From NCBI GenBank assembly GCA_042691655.1, contig CP170506.1, positions 2,914,001 through 2,978,000 on the forward strand: a DNA stretch of 64,000 bases, in the 5' to 3' direction. This document shows positions 36,187 to 45,259 of this stretch, in pieces (position 1 is the stretch's first letter; every line of letters starts with the position of its first letter). The notes under the pieces are model-generated. The model did not search any database and was not told where the DNA came from. It saw only the letters and a program-made list of their open reading frames with translations. A program made the translations under genes and the position numbers. This DNA is from UBA695 sp042691655 (GTDB taxonomy: Bacteria > Verrucomicrobiota > Verrucomicrobiia > Chthoniobacterales > Chthoniobacteraceae).

Positions 36187-38562
36187 TCAGCAGAGCACCG
36201 CTTCCACGGTCACTTCGCTGCCAGGGGCCGCCACGGGCACCTTGTTGCCCCGAATCTCCCGACCATCCACCATCAAGCTGCCAATGCCACTGTTCCGATG
36301 ATGCGGATTGCGCACCGTAATGCGGTAGGTGGCGTCGCGGAAAATGCGGGTAACCTCAAAGCCATCCCAAGCCGACGGGATACACGGGTCTACAATCAAC
36401 CCTTCCTCCTCGGGCCGGATGCCGAGGATAAAATGGCTGGCGGCGTGGTAGGACCACGAGGCCGTGCCGGAGAGCCACGGCAACCGGGCCTTGCCAAAAA
36501 GGCGACTGTACCGGCCGTGCGTCGATTGGCACCACACATAGGGTTCGCTTTCGCGGATTTCAGCGCGGTCGTTATAGGCCGAGGGAAGATAAGCGCGGAA
36601 ATATTCGTAGGCCCGGTCTCCCCTACCCATCAGCGCCTCAGCGATAACGATCCAGGCTTGCGGATGCTGAAAAATTCCGCAGTTCTCCTTTTGCCCGGCG
36701 TTGTAAACCACCGCCTCACACGAAGCATCATGCCGGAACGGCGGCGCGCAAAGCATGGCACCATACTCGGTCGCAAGCTGCTCGTGCACGGCATCCAGCG
36801 CCGCGATCCGCTGTTCCCTCGAACCGGCTCCGGCAATCACCGCCCAAGGCTGCGGTTCCAGAAAAATCGCCCCCTCTTCACGTTCTTGAGATCCTACGAT
36901 CCACCCGTTGTCACGAATGCCGCGCCGCCACCACTGGCCATCCCAGGCATACCGGGTAATGCTGTCATCGAGCGTGGCAAGGCGATCCGCGGCCCACCAA
37001 GCTTCTTCCGAGCGCCCGAGTTGACCGGCAATGTCCCGATAAACCGCAAGACCATACCGCAGTTGAAACGCAACAAACACCGATTCGCCGTTGCCAAGCT
37101 TGATGCAGTCGTTCCAGTCCGCCAAAAGCGCCAGCGGCAATCCATTCGGCCCCGACCGTTCTATGTTAAACTCCAGCGCGCGGCGAAGGTGTTCGAGCAC
37201 CGTTCCGCAACCGTGATCCGCATAGGGGAGCACTTGATCGTAAAAGCCGACGTCACCGGTTTCGCCCACATATTCCGGCACCGTATTGAAGAGCCATAGG
37301 GCGTCGTCGGAACGGTACTCGGCCGGTGCGGCCATTTCGCCGGGCCGATGAGCAAAGGGATTAACGACCGGAATGGCGCCGCCGTTGGCTGTCTGCCCCG
37401 TGAGCATAAGTACCAAGCGTTGCCGCGTATCATCGGGAATGAGCCCCGCCACGCCCAGGAGATCCTGAACCGTGTCCCGGTAGCCGAGACCATCCCGTTC
37501 ACCTTGGTAAACGAGGCTCGCCGCGCGGGACCATGCATAGGTCACCAGAGCGTTGTAAGCCCCCCATACGTTGACCATCGAGTCAAACGCGGGATCGGGC
37601 GTCTTCGCCACGAAACGTCCCAACCGCCCGTGCCAATGAGCTTTGAGTTTCTCTAACTCAACCCGTGCGATATCGACAGACGAAAACTCCGAGCGAACCG
37701 CTTCGCCCCAGCGTTCCGCGCTGCCGACCCCCATCAGCACCATGAACTCCCGCGACTCGCCCGGCGCCAACTCCACATCCACCCTCAGCGCGCCGCAAGC
37801 ATTGTCGCCATGAGCCAGCGAGCCCGAGCTTTCGCCCGCCACAACCATCGCGGGATCGCCATAGCTTCCATACGGGCCGAGGAACGCCTCGCGGCGGGCA
37901 TCGAACCCGGCAAGTTCGGCACCCACAAGCGTCATAAACGAATTGCGCCCCTGGTCGGCGGTCTCCACTTCCAACTCCGGCGGAAGGTAACGCAGAAAGC
38001 TGGTATTAAGAATGCCATCGTGCAGGTCGGATTTGACGATGTATTGCGTATACTGAAGGTTCACCAAGTCATTCTGCACATTCCAGTCATTGGCAAATTC
38101 CGCATAGGTCCAAACCGAGAGCTTGCGCCCACGGCTCCCGGTGTTGGTGATTTTGAGAATCCAGACTTCGAAGTTCCGCCCAAGGGGAACAAAGTAGGTA
38201 GCTTCCGTAGCAATTTCACGATAGCGGCTCTTAATTGCGCTGTAGGCCATGCCATGGCGGCATTCGTACTCAAACTGATCCACCGGCTTTGGCACCGGCA
38301 TCCACGAGGCAGACCAATAATCCCCAGTATCGCCGTCACGCAGATAGAAAAGACGGCCTGGCATGTAAAGCGGCGCGGCGTTAAAATAAAGCCGGGTAAA
38401 CCGTCCCCGCGCCGCCGATTTGTAAAACGAGTACCCACCGGCATGATTGGTAATGATCGCCCCGTATTCCGTGGAACCAAGATAATTGCTCCATGGCCGG
38501 GGGGTATCCGGTCGGTTAATCACATATTCACGCCGGGAGTCGTCGAAATAACCGTAATTCAT
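36187..38562 (-). CDS. GH94 disaccharide phosphorylase (cellobiose/laminaribiose type)
   Basis: A 791-residue cytoplasmic enzyme from the ATG at 38,562 (MNYGYFDDSRREYVINRPDT, the standard GH94 beginning). Longer starts up to 38,655 would run into the upstream gene. Family signatures are NYLGSTEYGAIITNHAGGYSFYKS near the N-terminus, WGAYNALVTYAWSRAASL, GYRDTVQDLLG, and LLADWNDCIKLG, whose ADWND motif carries the catalytic acid Asp. GH94 enzymes split beta-linked disaccharides with phosphate to give a sugar-1-phosphate plus free sugar. Given its GH16 and GH30 neighbours, laminaribiose or a beta-1,3-glucan oligomer is the likely substrate; cellobiose or chitobiose cannot be excluded. Confidence 0.88.
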   Translation of the reverse strand: MNYGYFDDSRREYVINRPDTPRPWSNYLGSTEYGAIITNHAGGYSFYKSAARGRFTRLYFNAAPLYMPGRLFYLRDGDTGDYWSASWMPVPKPVDQFEYECRHGMAYSAIKSRYREIATEATYFVPLGRNFEVWILKITNTGSRGRKLSVWTYAEFANDWNVQNDLVNLQYTQYIVKSDLHDGILNTSFLRYLPPELEVETADQGRNSFMTLVGAELAGFDARREAFLGPYGSYGDPAMVVAGESSGSLAHGDNACGALRVDVELAPGESREFMVLMGVGSAERWGEAVRSEFSSVDIARVELEKLKAHWHGRLGRFVAKTPDPAFDSMVNVWGAYNALVTYAWSRAASLVYQGERDGLGYRDTVQDLLGVAGLIPDDTRQRLVLMLTGQTANGGAIPVVNPFAHRPGEMAAPAEYRSDDALWLFNTVPEYVGETGDVGFYDQVLPYADHGCGTVLEHLRRALEFNIERSGPNGLPLALLADWNDCIKLGNGESVFVAFQLRYGLAVYRDIAGQLGRSEEAWWAADRLATLDDSITRYAWDGQWWRRGIRDNGWIVGSQEREEGAIFLEPQPWAVIAGAGSREQRIAALDAVHEQLATEYGAMLCAPPFRHDASCEAVVYNAGQKENCGIFQHPQAWIVIAEALMGRGDRAYEYFRAYLPSAYNDRAEIRESEPYVWCQSTHGRYSRLFGKARLPWLSGTASWSYHAASHFILGIRPEEEGLIVDPCIPSAWDGFEVTRIFRDATYRITVRNPHHRNSGIGSLMVDGREIRGNKVPVAAPGSEVTVEAVLC

Positions 38563-38584
38563 AGCTGAAGCAAGCCTGCGCCGA

Positions 38585-38920
38585 TTATTGCGGTTTGGCC
38601 GGAGCGGCCACGGGAGCGACACTGCCATAAACGGCTGCCGCCTTTCTGTTGTCAAAAGCCCTCGATACCATCACGCGCATTCCGGCCTTCAACTCAGCTG
38701 GTTCAACCCGGTTCCCCTCGTAAAAAAAGAGCGTGTTCTTATCGATATCAAACGTGTTTTTATGCCTTCCCGTAGTGATGGTGATCGAGCGGGAATCAAT
38801 CGAGACGATGACAGTGTGGCTCGGCGGCGGAGTCGCCTTTTTGCTATCCTCCGCATATCCCCTCGTACTTGGTCCTATCACAACAAGCAAAAATAGTAAT
38901 ATTGCTTTCATAAATCCCAT
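38585..38920 (-). CDS. Small exported protein of unknown function
   Basis: A 111-residue protein from the ATG at 38,920, preceded by GGAGGAG. The leader MGFMKAILLFLLVVIGPSTRGYAE is a clear signal peptide. The mature part is a small beta-rich domain: HTVIVSIDSRSITITTG, NTFDIDKNTLFFYEGN, and AELKAGMRVMVSRAFDNRKAAAVYG. This recalls the DUF5666-like fold in which strands alternate with a 'lkaGmrV' motif. It sits between GH16 and GH94. Its role in glycan use is unknown. Confidence 0.7.
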   Translation of the reverse strand: MGFMKAILLFLLVVIGPSTRGYAEDSKKATPPPSHTVIVSIDSRSITITTGRHKNTFDIDKNTLFFYEGNRVEPAELKAGMRVMVSRAFDNRKAAAVYGSVAPVAAPAKPQ

Positions 38921-39025
38921 ACTTTTGGGTTCTCCTCCCCGTGTTTTCGCGATGAAATCTGGAACTTGAGGGCGAGGGAGGCCCAACGCCTCTTTTTCAC
39001 TCAGCCCTCAAGCTTCCTTATTCGA

Positions 39026-41002
39026 TTATTTCGGCGACTTCGGCCCGTCGACTGGCGACGCGAGTTCCTTCAACTGCCAGACGCGCACGTAGTCGAGGAC
39101 GTAATCATCAGGCATCTGCGAGTCGTCGATCCCATTGTTGTCCCAGCCGCCTGTTACGTTGGTGAACATAATGTCAGATTCAACACTGGAAATGCGGGGC
39201 GACTCCCACTCCAGCACGACCTTGCCGTTGGCGTAGTAGACCGCCTTACCGGGCGTCCAGAGCAGGCCAATGGTAATAAAGCCATCCTTGTCGGGAACAA
39301 TGTAGTTGGTGGTGCTCCCGGTCTGCTTATGGTCCTTGTCGTAACCATCCCAATGCATGGCGATGTTATAGCGGTACTGCCCCCAGCGGCCGAGGTATTC
39401 GTAGATGTCGAATTCCATCGCACCATTGCGCGTGTCCGCCCGCTTCCATTGGGGCCCAGCTTGCACCCCACGGTCTGGCATCAGCCAGAAAGCGGGCCAC
39501 ATTCCCGGTCCCTTCGTGGTCTTCATGCGGGACTCAAAGTAGCCGTAGCGCTGGACCCATTTGCCATAGGTATCGAGGAAACCAGTGGCATAGTCGGTCT
39601 GTTTCTTGGAGGGGTCATCGTTGTGGAAACCGGTCTTCTTTTCATAGTGAAGCCGGGCCACGCCGCCGCCAACGATAAGGTTATCTTTGCTGAAATGGCT
39701 GCGCTTATCCCAGTAGTTGTCGCCGTAGACATTCCACTTGGTCTCGTCAACCGTAGTGCCATCGAACTCCTCGTCAAACGTCTTAACCCAGTCGCCTTCA
39801 ACCGGCGGCCGCTTGCCCACCCAATCCGGCAGCACGGCCGGTGCGGGAACGCCGAGCTTGATGGATTCCACCACGAAGGATTGCGCCGCATCCGCCGGAT
39901 TTGCCGAAATCTTAACACCGCTGGCCACGTCGCTGGAGAACTTGGTGCCGGTGTTAGGTTCGCCGTTCCATTCGGTTTTCACCGAATCCTTAATACCCAC
40001 CCAAGGCGTTCCGGGAACAAAGCTCGCAGAGAGTTCCCCCTCCGCTCCGGGCGCGATCGGCGTCGTAAGCGCGGCGACCTCGGTCGGCCCGGGGCTGCTC
40101 AGAATTTGCAGACGCGGACTGACCGGAGTCTGCCCGATGTTCTTCAACTTGACCGTGACCTGCACACCTTCGCGCAAATCCCAACGGCCCAGCGCCGGTT
40201 TGTAGAGCACGGCTTGCCCGGGCTTTTTCTCGGCAAAGGAAATCTTCAACGCATCGCCCTCGATCGTCGCCTCGGCCGGAGCCAACGTGCTAATCTGCTT
40301 GGCCGCATCCACGGCAATGCCGTTGCCCAAGATATAGCCATCCTTCGGTTTAACGCGAACGGATTCCGGGTTCACCGGCACAGGCTCGCCCACGGTACCC
40401 GTCGCCACGATGGACTCGATGCGGTAGTTCTGAGCCTCGGCCGTCTTGCTGGTGAAAAGCAGCATTTTGTAAATCTCCGCCGTCCGAAGCTTGAACGACG
40501 GCTTTTTCCCATACGCGTAGCCCGGGAAGAGCGTGATCTTGTTCTTGGTCCCCGGTTTGACGGCCGTGGTTTCCGTGTTGCTGCCGGAGGGGCCATTGGC
40601 GTTCTCCCGGTTGTCCACGCGCAAAGCCGGGTAGATCGCCACCGAACCCGTATTCACGATGACGGCCTCGATATGGCCATACTTGGAAATATCGATAACC
40701 GAGCCGCTGGGTCCCTTGGGCGGGTTATATTCCAGGCCCGGATAATTGGCCTTGCCGGGTTGAATGGTGACATTCAAGCCAGGGGCCGCCGGGTCGGTGC
40801 TCGCCTCATAGGAGATCTGCCCCTCGGTGCCAGGCGTCGGCGCGATGCGGTCGAGAATGTCCGCCGCGCCAAAGTCCACCATCTGGAAAGAAGGAGTGGC
40901 CGGTGCGGGTGCGGTGGTCGCTGTTTGAGCCCAGAGGGGCGTCGTCAGTTGTGGAAGCACTGGCAGCAGCGCCGCCAGTAGCAGAATGGATTTGGATTTC
41001 AT
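39026..41002 (-). CDS. Secreted GH16 beta-glucanase with N-terminal beta domains
   Basis: A 658-residue exported enzyme from the ATG at 41,002 with a signal peptide (ILLLAALLPVLPQLTTPLWAQ). Residues 25-400 contain two beta-sandwich-like regions, probably carbohydrate-binding (one similar in style to galactose-binding-like modules). The GH16 domain follows from about 405. FDEEFDGTTVDETKWNVYG opens it, and GAMEFDIYEYLG carries the ExDxxE catalytic set (E530, D532, E535). GH16 enzymes with this motif cut beta-1,3- or mixed-linked glucans, or agar/carrageenan. With GH30, GH1 and GH94 beside it, a laminarinase role is the best guess. It is the only hydrolase of the group with a signal peptide. Confidence 0.88.
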   Translation of the reverse strand: MKSKSILLLAALLPVLPQLTTPLWAQTATTAPAPATPSFQMVDFGAADILDRIAPTPGTEGQISYEASTDPAAPGLNVTIQPGKANYPGLEYNPPKGPSGSVIDISKYGHIEAVIVNTGSVAIYPALRVDNRENANGPSGSNTETTAVKPGTKNKITLFPGYAYGKKPSFKLRTAEIYKMLLFTSKTAEAQNYRIESIVATGTVGEPVPVNPESVRVKPKDGYILGNGIAVDAAKQISTLAPAEATIEGDALKISFAEKKPGQAVLYKPALGRWDLREGVQVTVKLKNIGQTPVSPRLQILSSPGPTEVAALTTPIAPGAEGELSASFVPGTPWVGIKDSVKTEWNGEPNTGTKFSSDVASGVKISANPADAAQSFVVESIKLGVPAPAVLPDWVGKRPPVEGDWVKTFDEEFDGTTVDETKWNVYGDNYWDKRSHFSKDNLIVGGGVARLHYEKKTGFHNDDPSKKQTDYATGFLDTYGKWVQRYGYFESRMKTTKGPGMWPAFWLMPDRGVQAGPQWKRADTRNGAMEFDIYEYLGRWGQYRYNIAMHWDGYDKDHKQTGSTTNYIVPDKDGFITIGLLWTPGKAVYYANGKVVLEWESPRISSVESDIMFTNVTGGWDNNGIDDSQMPDDYVLDYVRVWQLKELASPVDGPKSPK

Positions 41003-41012
41003 GGGGATATAA

Positions 41013-42395
41013 CTAAGATTGTTGCGGGAGCGCGAGGCACGCGCCGTTGCTGCGAATGACATCGCGGTACCAGTATGCGGAATCTTTAAGAGTGCGTTTT
41101 TGGGTTTCGTAATCGACGTGGATCAGCCCGAAACGGTGCTTGTAGCCCTCGGCCCATTCGAAGTTGTCCATAATGGACCAGTGGAAATAGCCGCGGATAT
41201 CGACGCCATCGGCCACGGCCCGGCGCATCGCCAAGAGATAACGGTGAAGGAAATCAATCCGCCCCGTATCATGCACCCGCCCATCCAGTGCGATTGCATC
41301 ACAACTGGAAAGACCGTTTTCGGTAATGACAACGGGCAGCTTGTAATGTTCGGCATAGAACTTCGGAGCCCAGTAAAGGATCTCAGGGCTGATGGGCCAG
41401 TTGAAATGCGTGAGCGGCTGGCCCTTGGGGGACGGAACCGCCTGGCAGCCCCCGTCGGCACCCGCTTTGGTGTGGCCACCCCAGTAGACATTCATGCCCA
41501 TGAAATCAACCGGCTGCCGAATCGTGTCAAAATCGCTCGATTTGAATTCCGGTAAATCCTTCGCGTAAGACTTAAGCCCCACCTCCGGGTAGTGGCCAAA
41601 AACCACGGGATCGCCCCACCAGCTGTGATTCCAGAAATGGCCTCCCTCGACGGAATGAGTGGCATTTCGGGCGGCTTCGATATCCTCGGGAGACTCCGTC
41701 AGCGGCGACGAAGCGTAGCCCACCAGAGACAAGCCAATCACGGGCGTTTTTTTGGCATGGGCGCGGATCGCCTGCACGGAGCGCCCGTGAGCCATCAGCA
41801 CATGATGGGCGGCCAGCAACGCCTCGCGCATCCCCACCTCCATATTGGGCGCATGGGTGCAGTTGGCCTTCAGGTACCCCAGGCCGATCATGCATTGCGG
41901 CTCGTTGATCGTTATCCAATGCGTCACGCGATCCGAGAGGCGCTCAACCACGGCGGCGCTATATTCCGCCATCCATTCCGGGCTATCGGGGTTAAGCCAG
42001 CCGCCGCGCAGAAAAAGGTCATACGGGAGGTCCCAGTGGAACAGCGTCACCCACGGGTCGATCCCCTGGGCCAGCAGTTCATCAACCAGCCGGTCATAAA
42101 ACGCCAACCCCGCTTCATTAACCGGCCCCCGGCCCGTGGGCATCACGCGCGGCCACGAAACGGAAAGCCGGTAAGCCTTGAGGCCGATCTCTTTCATCAA
42201 CGCCACATCTTCGCGGTAGCGGTGATAGTGATCGCAAGCCACGTCGCCGTTGCCGTTCTCATGAATGCGCCCGGGCTGATGGGCGATCATATCCCATATG
42301 GAAGCCCCCTTGCCGTCTTCGCGCCAGGCGCCTTCAATCTGGTACGAGGACGCAGCGGCCCCCCAGGTAAAGTTATCTTTAAATGGATTCATCAT
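41013..42395 (-). CDS. GH1 beta-glucosidase
   Basis: A 460-residue cytoplasmic enzyme, the normal length for GH1. The N-terminal FTWGAAASSYQIEGAWREDGKG signature is present. The acid/base Glu is E165 in TINEPQ and the nucleophile is E359 in VVITENGLS. GHFWNHSWWGDPVVFGHYP and HWSIMDNFEWAEGY complete the family pattern. It would release glucose from beta-linked oligosaccharides after uptake. Its ATG lies 10 bases after the GH30 stop, and the GH16 start lies 10 bases after its own stop. Confidence 0.94.
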   Translation of the reverse strand: MMNPFKDNFTWGAAASSYQIEGAWREDGKGASIWDMIAHQPGRIHENGNGDVACDHYHRYREDVALMKEIGLKAYRLSVSWPRVMPTGRGPVNEAGLAFYDRLVDELLAQGIDPWVTLFHWDLPYDLFLRGGWLNPDSPEWMAEYSAAVVERLSDRVTHWITINEPQCMIGLGYLKANCTHAPNMEVGMREALLAAHHVLMAHGRSVQAIRAHAKKTPVIGLSLVGYASSPLTESPEDIEAARNATHSVEGGHFWNHSWWGDPVVFGHYPEVGLKSYAKDLPEFKSSDFDTIRQPVDFMGMNVYWGGHTKAGADGGCQAVPSPKGQPLTHFNWPISPEILYWAPKFYAEHYKLPVVITENGLSSCDAIALDGRVHDTGRIDFLHRYLLAMRRAVADGVDIRGYFHWSIMDNFEWAEGYKHRFGLIHVDYETQKRTLKDSAYWYRDVIRSNGACLALPQQS

Positions 42396-42405
42396 TAAGT
42401 GGTGT

Positions 42406-43743
42406 CTAAAAGCGGAGCGTCAAAATGGAATGGGCCGGGCTTTGAACCGCCGCAGCCGCAGGGCCATGCTTGAGAGCAAAGGGAATGTCGAGGTTCGAGC
42501 GATTGAGCACTACCACGGCGGTGGTGCCATCCGGGTTGATAAACGCGGTGGATTCCAGCTCGTCGCGCGTGCTGGCGCAGAGAATCCGCTCGGCTCCCCG
42601 TTGGATGAAGCGCGAAAAGTGCCCGATGTAATAATACGAACTCTGGAAGAGCACTTCGTCGTGCTGGGTATCGCAAATAACGGGCGCGCTGCACAGGTTC
42701 CCGACGTGGTTGGGGCCGCCGGTTTCGTCCAACACAAGGTTCCAGTCCACCCAGCCCGCAGTCCAATGATTGAGGTCCTGGATCATCGAGCGGGCGTAGC
42801 GTTCGCCCATTCCCCATTCGCCAAGGTGCGGCCCGCCTTCCTGGCAGCCTTCGGAGAACAGCAACTGCTTCTCGGGCCAGGCGTCGTGGACCCGCTGCAC
42901 GTTTTCAAAACAGTCGGAGGTATACCAATGAAAAGCGGTGCCCCAGACGTACCTCGCCGCCTCGGGATCATCGAGGACCGCCTTCGCCCGCTCGAACATC
43001 CGGTCGCGGTTGTGGTCCCAAATCATCAAGCGCACATCGCTCATCCCAAAGCGGTGCAGCGCCGGCCCGAGGTGATCGCGCACAAAATCGCGTTCCTCCT
43101 CACCGGTGTAAATGCACGAATCCCAAGTCTGCGTGGCCTCCGGCTCGTTCTGCACGGTAAGGCCCCAGATGGGAATACCTTCCGTACGGTATGCCTGGAT
43201 ATACCGGCAATAATACTTCGCCCACGCATCACGGTATTCCGGCTTGAGCTTTCCGCCGCAGTTCATCGCCCCCGTGGTCTTCATCCACGCGGGAGGGCTC
43301 CACGGCGAGGCAAAAAGGTTGATCCTCCCCTCGGCCACGGCCTGGGCGGCCTTGATCAAAGGAATAAGCGTCTTGCGGTCGCGGTCGATGGAAAAATGCT
43401 TGAGCTCCGTATCACCATCCGTTTCATCATAGGCGTAGTTGCCCAGCGCAAAGTCACAGCTATTGATGTGCGTTCGGCAAAGCGAGTATCCATGCCCTTC
43501 GGACCCAAAATAGGCCTCCAGGATGGCGGCCCGGTTCTGTGGGCTCATTTTGTAAAACGTCGAGGAGGCAGCCTCGGTAAAGGCCGCGCCAAAGCCCTCC
43601 ATTTTTTGGAACCGAACACGGGCGTCAACCGTGACGGATGGCTGTTCGCAACCGGGCTGCGGCCCGAATTCCACAGGCGGCAGTTCAGCGAGGCGATCCC
43701 CGGATTTTTCAGAAGTACGGCAGATTTTAAGAACGGAAGACAT
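42406..43743 (-). CDS. GH30 family glycoside hydrolase
   Basis: A 445-residue protein without a signal peptide. It has the GH30 opening MEGFGAAFTEAASSTFYKM (residues 48-66), the SPWSPPAWMKTTGAM motif (146-160), the acid/base E200 in TVQNEPEA and the nucleophile E298 in LLFSEGCQEGG. C-terminal strands form the usual side beta domain. GH30 covers glucosylceramidase, beta-1,6-glucanase and beta-xylosidase activities. In this setting it fits removal of beta-1,6-linked glucose from branched glucan, but the subfamily was not determined. Confidence 0.9.
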   Translation of the reverse strand: MSSVLKICRTSEKSGDRLAELPPVEFGPQPGCEQPSVTVDARVRFQKMEGFGAAFTEAASSTFYKMSPQNRAAILEAYFGSEGHGYSLCRTHINSCDFALGNYAYDETDGDTELKHFSIDRDRKTLIPLIKAAQAVAEGRINLFASPWSPPAWMKTTGAMNCGGKLKPEYRDAWAKYYCRYIQAYRTEGIPIWGLTVQNEPEATQTWDSCIYTGEEERDFVRDHLGPALHRFGMSDVRLMIWDHNRDRMFERAKAVLDDPEAARYVWGTAFHWYTSDCFENVQRVHDAWPEKQLLFSEGCQEGGPHLGEWGMGERYARSMIQDLNHWTAGWVDWNLVLDETGGPNHVGNLCSAPVICDTQHDEVLFQSSYYYIGHFSRFIQRGAERILCASTRDELESTAFINPDGTTAVVVLNRSNLDIPFALKHGPAAAAVQSPAHSILTLRF

Positions 43744-43761
43744 GAGATGCTAGGTTGTGAT

Positions 43762-45243
43762 TTATAAAGGAGCCGGTACGGAGGCTGGTTGTTTCGGGCG
43801 TGTTTCCTCCGGAGGGACAAAATTTTTCATGCCGCCGAGCCGAGTCCATTCCCGGTAAAGCAGGGCCAGGCAGATGAGGGTGGCAACGTAAAAGAAGGTG
43901 TTCCAAACCGGCAGGAACCGGTAACAGAAATTCGGGTCTGGGTTGAGCCGCTTAACAAGGTCCAAAAACCCACCGCACGCAAGCCCCCCGGCAATGAGCG
44001 CCAGCGAGCGAATCAGCGCGTTGGCCGAACAAAACTGGCCGTAACGGGACTGCGGGAAAAGCCGCATTAACGTAGGCAATTCCGTTGCGCTATATAGCGT
44101 GCCGACGGGGAGCCCGATCGCGCTGAACACCAGGTAAATCCAGGTGGTGGTTTCCAGCGAAAGTTCCGGGCGATAAAAGGCGAATGCGATGCCCAGCGGC
44201 CCGAGGCACGCCAGCAAAGCCACGGAGGCTAGCATCACCCGCAGCGGATGCGCCCGGTCCGCAAGGATACCCGCCGGGTAAAGCAGCACCATGCTAATAA
44301 TGCCGCAGATGCCGCCGACTTTCCCAAGGAACCCAAGCTCGAGGCCCATGTATTTCGTATTATAGATCAGCGAATACGCACCCGAAGCCCACGTCATGGC
44401 GAAGCACGAATTGGCCAAAAAGAGGTACCAGTAAAATCGGTGGGTAAAGCACTCGCTGGCATAAGTCTGGACAGCTCCCACCAATCCCTTGCGCTCGCCG
44501 ATGTAGGGAGCCGGCGGGGGGTATTCGCCCTCTTTGACCTTCCAGCACATCATCACGAACGCCAGCAGATACAGCAGGCCCGCCACAAGGAAGATAACCT
44601 GCATGTGCGTATTGGCGTATTTCAGCCCAAAGTAACTGTAGGCCGCGCCCGCCCCGCCGCCGACCATCCGGAAAAGCGCCATGAACCGCGCCAGGAAGGC
44701 GTGGGGCACCACGTCGTTGAAAAGATAGTAATAGACCGACGTGATGAAGAGATTAAAAAACTGGAAGCCGACCATGAACACCCCCAGGCAGATCAGCACC
44801 ACATTCGTTTCCTCCATGTGCCCCACGAGAAGGGTGCGGTGCAGCCAATGGCCAATCTGCCCGGAATAGCCCAGCAAAATCAGAAACACCACCAGGAACG
44901 GAGTGGCCCCGAACAGGAAGGGAATCCGCCGTCCCCATTTGCTCCGGTGACGGTCGCTGCGGAAGCTGATCAGCGGGTTAATCGTGGCCGCCATCAAGTT
45001 GGGAATCGTCACCACGATGAGCCCAAGAGCCCAGTTGGGAGCGCCGATGGCGTTAAACTTGAGCGGCAGCACGCTCGGCACCACGGTCTCCATCAAGTTA
45101 AAACAGAAATCCCCCCACAGCAGGAATACGAAGAGGGTAAGCAGGCTCGCTTTGGTATAGACAAGCGTGCCCACGCGCAGGCGTTCCGGGTCCTGAGTTT
45201 CCGGGGATTGCCGACGCGCAAAGAGGGAGGAGAAAAACTTCAT
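43762..45243 (-). CDS. MFS sugar transporter (GPH/SLC45-like)
   Basis: A 493-residue inner-membrane protein with about twelve helices. SFRSDRHRSKWGRRIPFLFGATP is the loop 2-3 motif (D.SD..RSRWGRR-type) shared by GPH and SLC45 glycoside transporters. The central cytoplasmic loop carries VKEGEYPPPAPY. It should import mono- or oligosaccharides with a cation. It lies between the Verru_Chthon A gene (16-base gap) and GH30 (18-base gap), tying the two sets together. Confidence 0.88.
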   Translation of the reverse strand: MKFFSSLFARRQSPETQDPERLRVGTLVYTKASLLTLFVFLLWGDFCFNLMETVVPSVLPLKFNAIGAPNWALGLIVVTIPNLMAATINPLISFRSDRHRSKWGRRIPFLFGATPFLVVFLILLGYSGQIGHWLHRTLLVGHMEETNVVLICLGVFMVGFQFFNLFITSVYYYLFNDVVPHAFLARFMALFRMVGGGAGAAYSYFGLKYANTHMQVIFLVAGLLYLLAFVMMCWKVKEGEYPPPAPYIGERKGLVGAVQTYASECFTHRFYWYLFLANSCFAMTWASGAYSLIYNTKYMGLELGFLGKVGGICGIISMVLLYPAGILADRAHPLRVMLASVALLACLGPLGIAFAFYRPELSLETTTWIYLVFSAIGLPVGTLYSATELPTLMRLFPQSRYGQFCSANALIRSLALIAGGLACGGFLDLVKRLNPDPNFCYRFLPVWNTFFYVATLICLALLYREWTRLGGMKNFVPPEETRPKQPASVPAPL

Positions 45244-45259
45244 GAAGAGGGGGACGCGG

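Noticed and set aside
38966..40981. A 671-codon plus-strand open frame opposite GH16
   Set aside because: It is antisense to a clear GH16 gene whose active-site motif and signal peptide are intact. GC-rich third positions explain the open antisense frame, and the translated product has no domain pattern.
42298..43767. A 489-codon plus-strand open frame opposite GH30
   Set aside because: It is antisense to GH30, whose catalytic glutamates are placed correctly. No ribosome binding site or recognisable domain.
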